64,000 nucleotides of DNA from Lewinella sp. JB7 (GTDB lineage Bacteria; Bacteroidota; Bacteroidia; Chitinophagales; Saprospiraceae), in NCBI RefSeq assembly GCF_024297185.1, contig NZ_JANCTD010000005.1, positions 345,282 through 409,281 of the forward strand, written 5' to 3'. Numbering within the stretch: position 1 is the first letter of the stretch; every line of letters starts with the position of its first letter. Shown here one piece after another: positions 36,131 through 44,025 of this stretch. A program made the position numbers and the translations under genes. Below the pieces are notes generated by a model, which ran no database searches, was not told the DNA's origin, and worked only from the letters and a program-made list of their open reading frames with translations.

Positions 36131-39100
36131 ATGAAAGCGATATACAGAGTAACGATGGTGGTGCTGCTCGCACTTCCCTATTTACTACCCGCCCAGGGCT
36201 TCAATTCCTTCGGGCAGAACAAGCCTAATTACGAGAAATTCGAGTACGACGTCTATCAGTCGCCGCACTTCGAATTGTATACCTACATCGATAACGAAGA
36301 GTGGCTGAAAAACTTCCTGAACGACAGTGAAGAGTGGTACCGTAACCACCAACGCGTACTGCGGGACACCATCGCGTTCAAGAACCCCATGATCATCTAT
36401 GCCAACCACGCGGATTTTCAGCAGACCAACGCCATCAGCGGCTCGATCGGCGAGGGGACCGGCGGGGTCACCGAAGCCTTCAAGAACCGGGTAGTACTGC
36501 CCGTGGCCCAGACCAACGCTCAGACCCACCACGTACTGGGTCACGAGCTCGTCCACGCCTTCCAGTACGATATGGTGATCCGGGGCGACAGCACCAGTCT
36601 GCGCGACCTGCAAAAGCTTCCCCTCTGGATGGTGGAGGGTCTGGCCGAATACCTGAGCATCGGTTCCGTCGATCCCTTTACGGCCATGTGGATGCGCGAC
36701 GCGGTACTGAACGACGACATTCCCAGCCTGAAGGATCTCAGCGGCGGTAAGTACTTCCCTTACCGCTACGGTCAGGCCTTTTGGTCATTCGTGACCGGAT
36801 TACAGGGAGATGATGTCATCAACCCCTACTTCCGCGCTACGGCCAAATGGGGCATCGAGCGGGCTACCAAGCTCGTGCTCGGCTACGACTTCAAGGATTT
36901 CAGTAAGCTCTGGGAAGATTCCCTTCGCAAGACCTACGGCGACCAGATCGGAGACGCCAAGACCGACCGCTTCGTTGGAAATGAACTCGTAGGCCCCGAC
37001 AACAACGGCGGCCGCATCAACCTCTCGCCGGAGATCAGCCCGGACGGGAAGTACATGATCTACCTGTCCGAGCAGGACCTCTTTAGTATCGACCTCTTCC
37101 TTGCCGACGCCCGCTCCGGGGAGAAGGTCCGTAAGATTCGTTCCTCCACCATCGGCAGCCACATCGATGCGCTGAGCTATATCGAGAACAGCGGAACGTG
37201 GAGCCCGGATAGCAAGAAGTTTGCTTACACCGCTACCAGTAAGGGACAAAACATCCTCATCATCGCCGACGTGGAGAAGGGGAAGGCCGAACGGGAAATC
37301 CGTCCGGAAGAGGTCCCCGCCTTCAGCTTTCCGGCCTGGTCGCCGGACGGAAAGTCCATCGTCGTATCCGGCCTGGTGCAGGGCCAGACCGATCTGTACA
37401 GCATCGACGTACGTAGCGGGCGGGTGACTCAGCTGACCAACGACGTGTACAGCGAGATTCACCCGAGTTGGTCCGCCGACGGCAAGACGATCTACTTCAG
37501 CACCGACGCCCGCGGTCTACAGCGCAAGGAGCGGCCCTACGGTGCTCTGCGCTTCAACCTGGCCGCCCTCAACGTCGAGAGCCGTGAGAGCCGGGAGCTT
37601 CCTGTATTCCCCGGTGCCGATAACCTCAACCCGGTCGAGGGGGCCGACGGTATGCTGTACTTCCTCAGCAACCGCAACGGATTCCGGAACATCTATCGCT
37701 ACGACATCGCACGGGACAGCGTAGCGCAAATGACCGACCTCATTACCGGCGTTTCGGGCATCACTACCTACGCCCCGGCCATGAGCATCGACCGGCGCAA
37801 CAATCGTCTGCTCTACACCTACTTCAATCAGAAGGGGTACCGGATCTTCGGCACTCCCGTCGACCGAATGACGGCCGTGGCCGTCGACAAAGACTCCGTC
37901 GATCTTACGCCCGCGACCCTGCCACGCCTCAATCGTCGTGCGGAACTGGTCGTCGACGAGCTGCTGACGGACATGGACAAGGAGCCGGTCATTTCCCTGA
38001 ACGAGATTACCCGGCAGCCCTATAAGCCCAAGTTCAAGCTCGACTACGCTTCCGGCGGTGCGGGTGCCGGGGTCGGCAGCAACCAGGTCTTCGGGACCAC
38101 TACCGGACTGGCAGGGGGCGTGCAGCTCTTGTTCAGCGACATCCTCGGCAACAATCAATTGTTTACCGGCCTGTCCCTGAACGGAGAGATCACCGACTTC
38201 GGGGGCAGTGTCGCCTGGGTAAACCGTAAGACTAAGGTGAACTACGGGTTCAGTCTGAGCCGCATTCCGTTCCGCAACTTCGGTCTGCTCGAACCCTTCA
38301 TGGATTCCATCCAGGTTTCGGACGACGGTTACGCGGAGCTCATCAATGCGCCCTATCTGATCCAGCGACTGTACCAGAATCAGGTCGGTGGCTTTGCCTC
38401 GCTGGCCTTCAATACCAATCTTCGTCTGGAGGGTAGCCTGAGCTTCAGCCTGTACAACAACCGCGTGGACGAATACGCCCGCTACTACAATCCCATCACC
38501 GGTTACCCCATTCAGGCCAACGTGCAGCCCGAGCGGCGGCGCGATCTGGAGAGCGAGAGCTTCAACCTGATCAACGGCGGCGTGGCGCTGGTGGGGGATA
38601 ACTCCAGCTTTGGCATGACTGCTCCAATCCGGGGTCACCGCTACCGCCTGGGGGTCGATCAGTATCTGGGGGAATTCAACTTCACGGCCGTGAATGCCGA
38701 CTACCGGCGCTACATCTGGTTTGGCAAGGGTGCCCTGGCCGTACGCGGACTCCACTACGGCCGCTACGGCAGCAGCGGAAACGAGCTCTTCCCCCTTTAC
38801 GTGGGTAGTCCCTGGTACATGCGGGGCCTAAACGCCAGCAACGCGGTCAACAATCTCGACGCGGCCGGGCGCGGCATCGAGGAGCTGATCGGCAGCAAAC
38901 TGGTGGTCGGCAACGTCGAACTCCGCATTCCCTTCACCGGGCCGGAGCAGATCGCCCTCATCAAGTCGAAGTTCCTGTTCAGCGACCTGAACTTCTTCGT
39001 CGACGGGGGTATGGCATTTTCCGACATCAGTCAGTTTAACGGGCCCACCTACACCCTGGACAAGGACGGGGAGGTTCTTATCAATCCCGTTACCGGTGAG

Positions 39101-39259
39101 CCCTTCCTGGTCAGTCCTGGTGTCAAGCCCATCTTTACCGCGGGCGTCAGTACCCGGGTCAATGTCTTCGGACAGTTCGTCGTGGAGCCCTACTTCGCCC
39201 GTCCTTTGCTGAAGGATGCCAGCTGGAGCTTTGGGGTGAACCTCCTGCCCGGCTGGTAA
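36131..39259 (+). CDS. HExxH metallopeptidase - TolB propeller - BamA-like barrel protein
   Basis: 1042 residues from the ATG at 36,131. A signal peptide ends near LLPAQ (about 22). Residues 120-200 hold a zinc-peptidase site, GHELVHAFQYD near 137 with a downstream glutamate in WMVEGLAEYLS near 172 (peptidase-MA type). Residues 290-560 contain WD40/PD40 TolB-like repeats (SPDGKYMIYLS, SPDSKKFAYTA, SPDGKSIVVSG, SADGKTIYFST). The last third is a predicted beta-barrel ending in strands like FFVDGGMAFSDI and FGVNLLPGW, resembling the Omp85/BamA barrel. A surface-anchored protease or assembly factor is inferred; the family layout is known in Bacteroidota but its substrate is not. Confidence 0.82.
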   Translation: MKAIYRVTMVVLLALPYLLPAQGFNSFGQNKPNYEKFEYDVYQSPHFELYTYIDNEEWLKNFLNDSEEWYRNHQRVLRDTIAFKNPMIIYANHADFQQTNAISGSIGEGTGGVTEAFKNRVVLPVAQTNAQTHHVLGHELVHAFQYDMVIRGDSTSLRDLQKLPLWMVEGLAEYLSIGSVDPFTAMWMRDAVLNDDIPSLKDLSGGKYFPYRYGQAFWSFVTGLQGDDVINPYFRATAKWGIERATKLVLGYDFKDFSKLWEDSLRKTYGDQIGDAKTDRFVGNELVGPDNNGGRINLSPEISPDGKYMIYLSEQDLFSIDLFLADARSGEKVRKIRSSTIGSHIDALSYIENSGTWSPDSKKFAYTATSKGQNILIIADVEKGKAEREIRPEEVPAFSFPAWSPDGKSIVVSGLVQGQTDLYSIDVRSGRVTQLTNDVYSEIHPSWSADGKTIYFSTDARGLQRKERPYGALRFNLAALNVESRESRELPVFPGADNLNPVEGADGMLYFLSNRNGFRNIYRYDIARDSVAQMTDLITGVSGITTYAPAMSIDRRNNRLLYTYFNQKGYRIFGTPVDRMTAVAVDKDSVDLTPATLPRLNRRAELVVDELLTDMDKEPVISLNEITRQPYKPKFKLDYASGGAGAGVGSNQVFGTTTGLAGGVQLLFSDILGNNQLFTGLSLNGEITDFGGSVAWVNRKTKVNYGFSLSRIPFRNFGLLEPFMDSIQVSDDGYAELINAPYLIQRLYQNQVGGFASLAFNTNLRLEGSLSFSLYNNRVDEYARYYNPITGYPIQANVQPERRRDLESESFNLINGGVALVGDNSSFGMTAPIRGHRYRLGVDQYLGEFNFTAVNADYRRYIWFGKGALAVRGLHYGRYGSSGNELFPLYVGSPWYMRGLNASNAVNNLDAAGRGIEELIGSKLVVGNVELRIPFTGPEQIALIKSKFLFSDLNFFVDGGMAFSDISQFNGPTYTLDKDGEVLINPVTGEPFLVSPGVKPIFTAGVSTRVNVFGQFVVEPYFARPLLKDASWSFGVNLLPGW

Positions 39260-39265
39260 GCTAGG

Positions 39266-39323
39266 GGTCGTGCGGTAGGCCGGGGAGCGCTAAATTTGCG
39301 GTCCACCAGCCTACCGTACGACC
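39266..39323. promoter_or_regulatory. 15-bp inverted repeat around the apbE -7 box
   Basis: Arms GGTCGTGCGGTAGGC (39,266-39,280) and GCCTACCGTACGACC (39,309-39,323) are complementary except for one G:T pair, with 28 bp between. The -7 box TAAATTTG (39,291-39,298) lies in the loop, and the right arm ends immediately before the probable apbE start. It could be an operator or a long RNA stem in read-through transcripts from upstream. Confidence 0.65.
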
Positions 39324-40358
39324 ATCACTGCTCTGACCTACTTACACCGCTCCCGCGTTCCCGCCCTACTGTTGTGCCTGTTGCTCGCTGCCTGCGGGGA
39401 CCCGGTACCCGACGGCTACCTGCCCGCCCACGCCATCCGCGGAGAAGCCATGGGCAGTTATTACCGCGTCACCTACCTCGGAAAGACCGTTCCCGGCCTG
39501 CAGAACTCCGTGGACAGCCTACTGGAAGCGTATAACCTCGAACTTTCCCCATGGGTGGAAGAGAGCACCATTTCGGCCTTCAACCGGAGCGATATCGGGG
39601 TATCCCTGGCTGGGACCGCGCACTTCGTTCCTAACCTGCGGCTGGCGGCAACCATTGTCGACCGAACACGGGGAGCGTACGATCCGACCGTAGCACCCCT
39701 GGTTAAGTTCTGGGGCTTCGGGGGGGCGGAGCACCGGCGGACGAACGAGGTGGACACGGTTGCCCTGGACAGTGCCCGGGTCCGGGTAGGTTTTAACCTG
39801 ATCTCCTTCGACGCCGGCTTCCTGCGTAAGGCGAAACCAGGAGTCGAACTTGACCTCAACGCGAGCGCCAAGGGCTACGGGGTTGACCTGATTTCCGCCC
39901 TGCTGGATAGTCTGGGCCGGCCCGATCACCTCGTTGATATTGGGGGTGAAATGCGTGCAGGTGGTACTAAAAACGGTCAGCCCTGGACGGTTGGTATCCG
40001 GCTTCCGGACGAGGACGCGGGCAAAGTTTCCGCCGCAGGTACCCTGCCCCTGCAGAACGGCCGGGCCATCGCCACCAGCGGGAATTACCTCAACTTCTAC
40101 GAGGTCGACGGGGAAAAGTACAGCCATACCATCAATCCGAAAACCGGACTGGTGGAGCGCAACGACCTACTGAGCGCGAGCGTGCTGGCCGATGATTGCG
40201 CGACGGCGGATGCCTTCGCGACGGCCTGCATGGTGCTGGGGGCGGCGGGCGCGCGGGAGCTGATCGAAGGACAGCGGGAGCTGGAAGGCTACTTTCTGGT
40301 GCGGGGGGAGAACGGGGAGCTGGAGGTAGTGGTGACCTCGGGGCTGGCGGGGGAGTAG
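39324..40358 (+). CDS. apbE: FAD:protein FMN transferase (ApbE), lipoprotein
   Basis: 344 residues if read from ATC at 39,324. The lipobox LLLAAC puts the lipid cysteine about 24 residues in, which needs an upstream start; the first standard codon, TTG at 39,372, would leave only seven residues before that cysteine. ApbE motifs are clear: GEAMGSYYRVTY near 44, SPWVEESTISAFN near 83, VDIGGEMRAGGTKNGQPW near 208, and a C-terminal TSGNY ... HTINPKTG near 250 with Mg/FAD ligands. It covalently attaches FMN to Thr/Ser of flavoproteins such as NQR or RNF subunits in the periplasm. Confidence 0.9.
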   Translation: MTALTYLHRSRVPALLLCLLLAACGDPVPDGYLPAHAIRGEAMGSYYRVTYLGKTVPGLQNSVDSLLEAYNLELSPWVEESTISAFNRSDIGVSLAGTAHFVPNLRLAATIVDRTRGAYDPTVAPLVKFWGFGGAEHRRTNEVDTVALDSARVRVGFNLISFDAGFLRKAKPGVELDLNASAKGYGVDLISALLDSLGRPDHLVDIGGEMRAGGTKNGQPWTVGIRLPDEDAGKVSAAGTLPLQNGRAIATSGNYLNFYEVDGEKYSHTINPKTGLVERNDLLSASVLADDCATADAFATACMVLGAAGARELIEGQRELEGYFLVRGENGELEVVVTSGLAGE

Positions 40359-40373
40359 CACGGGGTTTCCCTC

Positions 40374-40413
40374 GCGGTCGGAGACTGCTGCGGACATCGC
40401 CGCCGGAGGCAGC
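40374..40413. repeat. Two GTCGGAGAC-family hairpins, 25 bp apart
   Basis: GCGGTCGGAGACTGC (40,374-40,388) and GCCGCCGGAGGCAGC (40,399-40,413) share the stem-GGA-stem shape and the following ATCGTACT with the copies at 35,932-35,997. Base changes on the two sides of the stems partly compensate. They fill the gap between the convergent apbE and ilvE genes. Confidence 0.65.
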
Positions 40414-40419
40414 ATCGTA

Positions 40420-41481
40420 CTAGACGCGGACGAGCCAGTTGTGGGTGTCCTCGACCTTACCGGCGCGGAGTCCGTCGATGTGACGCTTCAGCATGGGACC
40501 TACTTTGCGGCCCTCGACGGGGGGGAGGGTCATGAGCTTATCCTTGTACTGCAGCTCGCTGACGTGGCTGACCACGGCGGCCGTGCCGGCGCCGAACATC
40601 TCTTCCAACTGACCGGCTTCGGAGGCCGCGACGATTTCGTCGATCTCGATCACGCGTTCGGTGACGGGGATGCCCTTGTCCCGGAGAATCTGAATAAACA
40701 TCTTGCGGGTGATGCCCTTCAGGATGGCGCCGTCGGTGGCGGGGGTGATCACTTCCCCGTTGATGACGAAGAAGATGTTCATGGTGCCGACCTCCTGGAT
40801 CTGGTTGCGGTTGGGGCCGCCCATCCAGACGACCTGGTCGAAGCCTTTCTGCTGGGCTAGGTGAGCGGGAAGGAGGGATCCGGCGTAGTTGCCCGCCGAC
40901 TTTGCCTCGCCGGTGCCGCCGGGAACCGCACGGACGAACTCTTGCTCGACCACGAGGCGGACGGGCTTGGCGTAGTAGGGTCCTACCGGAGCGGTGAAGA
41001 TGCAGAAGCGGTAGGTTTCGCTGGGCCGTACGCCGATGAACTCATCGGTCGCGTACATATAGGGTCGCAGGTACAGGGCGCTGCCTTCGGTGGGGGGGAT
41101 CCAGTCCTTATCAAGGGCCACCAGCTGACTGACGGCCTCGACGAAGCGGTCTTCCGGATACTCGGCCATCATGAGGCGGCGAGCGCTGGCGTTGAGCCGC
41201 TTGGCGTGCTCGTCGGGGCGCAGGAGCATGGGCGTGCCATCCTCGTGCTTACTTGCCTTCATTCCCTCGAAAATGGCCTGGCCGTAGTGCAGCACCATGC
41301 TGGCCGGGTGCATGGTGAAGTGACCGAAGGGGACGATCCGCTCGTCGGTCCACTCTCCGTTGCGGTAATCGCTGACGAACATGTGGTCGCTGAAGATCTT
41401 GCCGAAGGGGAGATTGCTGAAGTCTACGGTGTCGAGGCGACTTTGTTGAACGCGCTCGGTACGGATTTGCGTGGTAGTCAT
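40420..41481 (-). CDS. ilvE: Branched-chain amino acid aminotransferase
   Basis: 353 residues, the length of the longer IlvE group (BCAT2 type). PLP-dependent class IV fold: the PLP lysine is in the AKSAGNYAGSL block near 196, and conserved HYGQAIFEGMKA near 66 and EVGTMNIFFVING near 232 are present. It interconverts leucine, isoleucine and valine with their keto acids in the cytoplasm. It uses glutamate as amino donor, so a link to ammonium assimilation is indirect only. Convergent with apbE. Confidence 0.95.
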   Translation of the reverse strand: MTTTQIRTERVQQSRLDTVDFSNLPFGKIFSDHMFVSDYRNGEWTDERIVPFGHFTMHPASMVLHYGQAIFEGMKASKHEDGTPMLLRPDEHAKRLNASARRLMMAEYPEDRFVEAVSQLVALDKDWIPPTEGSALYLRPYMYATDEFIGVRPSETYRFCIFTAPVGPYYAKPVRLVVEQEFVRAVPGGTGEAKSAGNYAGSLLPAHLAQQKGFDQVVWMGGPNRNQIQEVGTMNIFFVINGEVITPATDGAILKGITRKMFIQILRDKGIPVTERVIEIDEIVAASEAGQLEEMFGAGTAAVVSHVSELQYKDKLMTLPPVEGRKVGPMLKRHIDGLRAGKVEDTHNWLVRV

Positions 41482-41603
41482 GGCTGGGGCGGTTTTCGCA
41501 GGCTAAAGGTAAAGCGGGGCGGAAGAAGATTTACACTTTGCGAATAACGATTTGTGATTTACGATTTCCAACGGGCAATTTACGAATGCTACCGCCCGCC
41601 GTT

Positions 41604-41611
41604 TATCTTTG
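41604..41611 (+). promoter_or_regulatory. TATCTTTG -7 box 4 nt before a start codon
   Basis: TATCTTTG fits TAnnTTTG, and only GCGT separates it from the ATG at 41,616. With the usual -7 placement the transcript would start at or near the ATG, predicting a leaderless mRNA. Confidence 0.55.
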
Positions 41612-41615
41612 GCGT

Positions 41616-42062
41616 ATGCTCGAATTTACTTTGGTCGGTCAGCCGGACACGGAGGGGGCGGTCGCAAAACTAGGACCCGCCCGCGATCTGGATCTGCTGG
41701 TGGTGTACTACGGCGAACTGGCACGTCGCGCCTTCCTGGGACGCATACTTGGAGCCGCGGGGTATACAGAGCCGGGCAGTCAGCTGCACTTACTCGAATG
41801 GCCGGCCGACCGCGAACTGGATCTGGCGGGCCTGGTGCGGCGCCTGGGCGTGACGAAAGTCGTCCTCTTCGGTTACGACCTGCAACGGCTCGGACTGCAC
41901 TTTTCCGTCGCCAACTATTTCCCCCTCACGGTTGGTGACGTGACCTACCTCATCGCCGATAGTCTAGAATTCATCGAGCAAACCAAAGACGACGGGGACA
42001 ACCGCGCCGCCGGGGCCCTCTGGACCGCCATCAAAGCTCATTTCGTAGCCTCTACTCCATAA
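41616..42062 (+). CDS. Small cytoplasmic protein, HolD-like candidate
   Basis: 148 residues. I do not recognise it firmly. The predicted order is a strand-rich core (LDLLVVYYGEL near 23, LHLLEW near 57, VTKVVLFGYD near 77) with helices FLGRILGAAG and, at the end, VGDVTYLIADSLEFIE and AAGALWTAIKAHF. The same order and the closing ALWxxI helix occur in the DNA polymerase III psi subunit HolD, which Bacteroidota are not usually annotated to have. This is a pattern reading only. Probably leaderless; DoxX follows after 10 nt and may share the transcript. Confidence 0.5.
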   Translation: MLEFTLVGQPDTEGAVAKLGPARDLDLLVVYYGELARRAFLGRILGAAGYTEPGSQLHLLEWPADRELDLAGLVRRLGVTKVVLFGYDLQRLGLHFSVANYFPLTVGDVTYLIADSLEFIEQTKDDGDNRAAGALWTAIKAHFVASTP

Positions 42063-42072
42063 AAAACCCCAT

Positions 42073-42477
42073 ATGACCAAGGGAAACATCGACCTCGCCC
42101 TGCTTATTCTTCGCCTCTGGTTCGGTCTGGAAATGGCTTTTGCCCACGGACTGGGGAAGGTGATCAAGGTAGTGAACGGGAATTTCCAGTTCGCGGACCC
42201 CATCGGTATCGGCACGGCGCCGAGTTTAGTGCTGGCCGCTTCCGCCGAATTCTTCGCCGGGATCCTGATTGCCATCGGCTTCTTCACCCGCATCGCCACC
42301 ATCCCGTACATCATCACCATGCTGGTAGCCGCCTTCCTGGTGCACGCCGCCAACGGAGATGAGTGGGGGAGGATCGCCGGTCCGCTGCATTACGCCGTTG
42401 CTGCCATTTCGATTCTGATCGCGGGCCCGGGCCGGTACTCGCTGGACCATCGGCTGTTTGTGGAGAAAGTAGGGTAG
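42073..42477 (+). CDS. DoxX family membrane protein
   Basis: 134 residues with four predicted membrane helices: an N-terminal LALLILRLWFGLEMAFAHGLGK segment (read in parts, about 5-27), then LAASAEFFAGILIAIGFFTRIAT near 57, ITMLVAAFLVHA near 85 and AVAAISILIAGPGRYSLD near 112, the last being a DoxX signature. Members include quinone-linked and thiosulfate-oxidising subunits and redox-stress proteins; the role here is not set. It follows the HolD-like candidate by 10 nt. Confidence 0.85.
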   Translation: MTKGNIDLALLILRLWFGLEMAFAHGLGKVIKVVNGNFQFADPIGIGTAPSLVLAASAEFFAGILIAIGFFTRIATIPYIITMLVAAFLVHAANGDEWGRIAGPLHYAVAAISILIAGPGRYSLDHRLFVEKVG

Positions 42478-42957
42478 TAGTTTAGTCTCGCTCCCGGGGG
42501 TCGCTGGTGGTCGCTCGCAAGCTCGCGGGTGGTAGTTTGGTCTCGCTCCCGTTGGTCGCTGGTGGTCGCTCGCAGGCTCGCGGGTGGTAGGTTAGTCTCG
42601 CTCCCGGTGGTCGCTGGTAGTTGCTCGCAGGCTCGCAGTTAGTAGTTTAGTTTCGCTCCCGGGGGTCGCTGGTAGTCGCTCGCAGGCTTGCGGGTGGTAG
42701 TTTAGTCTCGCTCCCGGGGGTCGCTGGTAGTCGCTCGCAAGCTCGCGGGTGGTAGTTTAGTCCCGCTCCCGGGGGTCGCTCGTGGTCGCTCGCAAGCTCG
42801 CGGTTAGTCGATAGTGTACCTGTTGCATTGCCGGGTGTGGGTGATGCCAGGAGGGTCAGGATACTATCAGTGAGCTTTAGCGAACGGGACCAACCGCGCG
42901 ATAGCGCGACTACCAGCGAGCGCAGCGAGCGGACTAAATTACCAAAATTAAGCGCCC
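42478..42957. repeat. Convergent-gap repeats: six 55-bp units and an inverted partner block
   Basis: No gene lies here. From about 42,477 six units of about 55 bp repeat (GTAGTTTAGTCTCGCTCCCG ... GGTCGCTCGCAAGCTCGCGG). Between about 42,880 and 42,957 the complementary sense appears: read on the minus strand it gives TTTAGTCCGCTCGC and CGCTCGCTGGTAGT, like the 32-bp units at 32,374. The two halves face each other and each points away from the gene ending beside it. Confidence 0.85.
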
Positions 42958-43920
42958 CTATTTCCCAAACGCGTAGCTCCCGTCCACCGCCCTGCGGATG
43001 TACTCCCCCCAGGTGAGGTTGTCGCGACCGGGCTGTTGTTGTTGGGCACGTTCGATAGCGTAGTTGGCGGCCGTCTCGATGACCCATTCGAAGTTCTCTT
43101 CGCCGACGCTGAACTTATCGGCATCGGGGGCGGGGTTGCAGAAATCGATGGCGTAGGGAATGCCGTCGCGGATGGCGAACTCAACGGTGTTAAAGTCGTA
43201 GCCGAGCCACTCGTTGAGCTTGATGACGTAGTCGTGGATGGTGTTGAGGAGTTCCTGGCTCACGTCATGCTTGACCTTGTAGCGATCGAGGAATTCGTTG
43301 CGCGGTTCGTAGTGCATGATCTTGACGTGCTTGCGGCCGATGCAGTAGCAACGGAAGTAGCTGGTGAAGTCAATGGCTTCCTGGAGCATCATGACGAGCT
43401 GACCGGTTTCGGCGTGGGCCTTCCAGAGTTCGTCGGGGCCGTTGAGCTTGTACACGCTCTTCCAGCCGCCGCCGGCGTGGGGTTTCATGAAGGCGGGCCA
43501 GCCGATGTAGTTGAAAATGCTCTGCCAGTCGAGGGGGTAGGCCATGTTGGTGAAACTGGCGTCCGTGGTGTCGTCCGGGTGGGTGTGGCTGGGTAAGAGA
43601 ACGGTCTTGGGTACGGGCACGCCGGCGGGGCCTACGCTGAGTACGTTATTGAAAAACTTCTCGTCGGCACTCCACCAGAAGGGGTTGTTGATGACGGCCG
43701 TGCCGGTAGCGGCGGCGTTCTTGAGCATGGCCCGGTAGAAGGGCACGTCCTGACTGATGCGGTCGATGATGACGGCGTAGCCGGGGTTGAGTCCCTGGCC
43801 GACCTTATCGATCTTAACCGGTTCGGCGGTGATGCCGTCTACATTTTTGTCGTTGATGCGCTGGATGACGGCGGGCGGAAAGGAACGCTCACGTCCGTAG
43901 AGAATGCCGATCTTTTTCAT
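42958..43920 (-). CDS. ATP-grasp family protein
   Basis: 320 residues. An N-terminal pre-ATP-grasp domain (MKKIGILYGRERSFPPAVIQRIN, read in part) precedes a glycine-rich ATP-grasp loop (FMKPHAGGGWKSVYKL near 177) and metal-ligand acidic/Asn residues (NTVEFAIRDGIPYAIDFCNPAPD near 264). RimK/glutathione-synthetase-like ligases share this layout and join a carboxylate to an amine. Neither substrate is visible and there is no partner peptide gene in the gap. Cytoplasmic, standalone. Confidence 0.82.
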   Translation of the reverse strand: MKKIGILYGRERSFPPAVIQRINDKNVDGITAEPVKIDKVGQGLNPGYAVIIDRISQDVPFYRAMLKNAAATGTAVINNPFWWSADEKFFNNVLSVGPAGVPVPKTVLLPSHTHPDDTTDASFTNMAYPLDWQSIFNYIGWPAFMKPHAGGGWKSVYKLNGPDELWKAHAETGQLVMMLQEAIDFTSYFRCYCIGRKHVKIMHYEPRNEFLDRYKVKHDVSQELLNTIHDYVIKLNEWLGYDFNTVEFAIRDGIPYAIDFCNPAPDADKFSVGEENFEWVIETAANYAIERAQQQQPGRDNLTWGEYIRRAVDGSYAFGK

Positions 43921-44025
43921 ATGGGTGGTTTGTTAGGCACTAAGGTAAGCGGCCGACGAATGTTTACGTCCGCCGCACGTCCACGTATTCCGCAAAGTGC
44001 CATATTTAGGGGAAGAACACCAACG

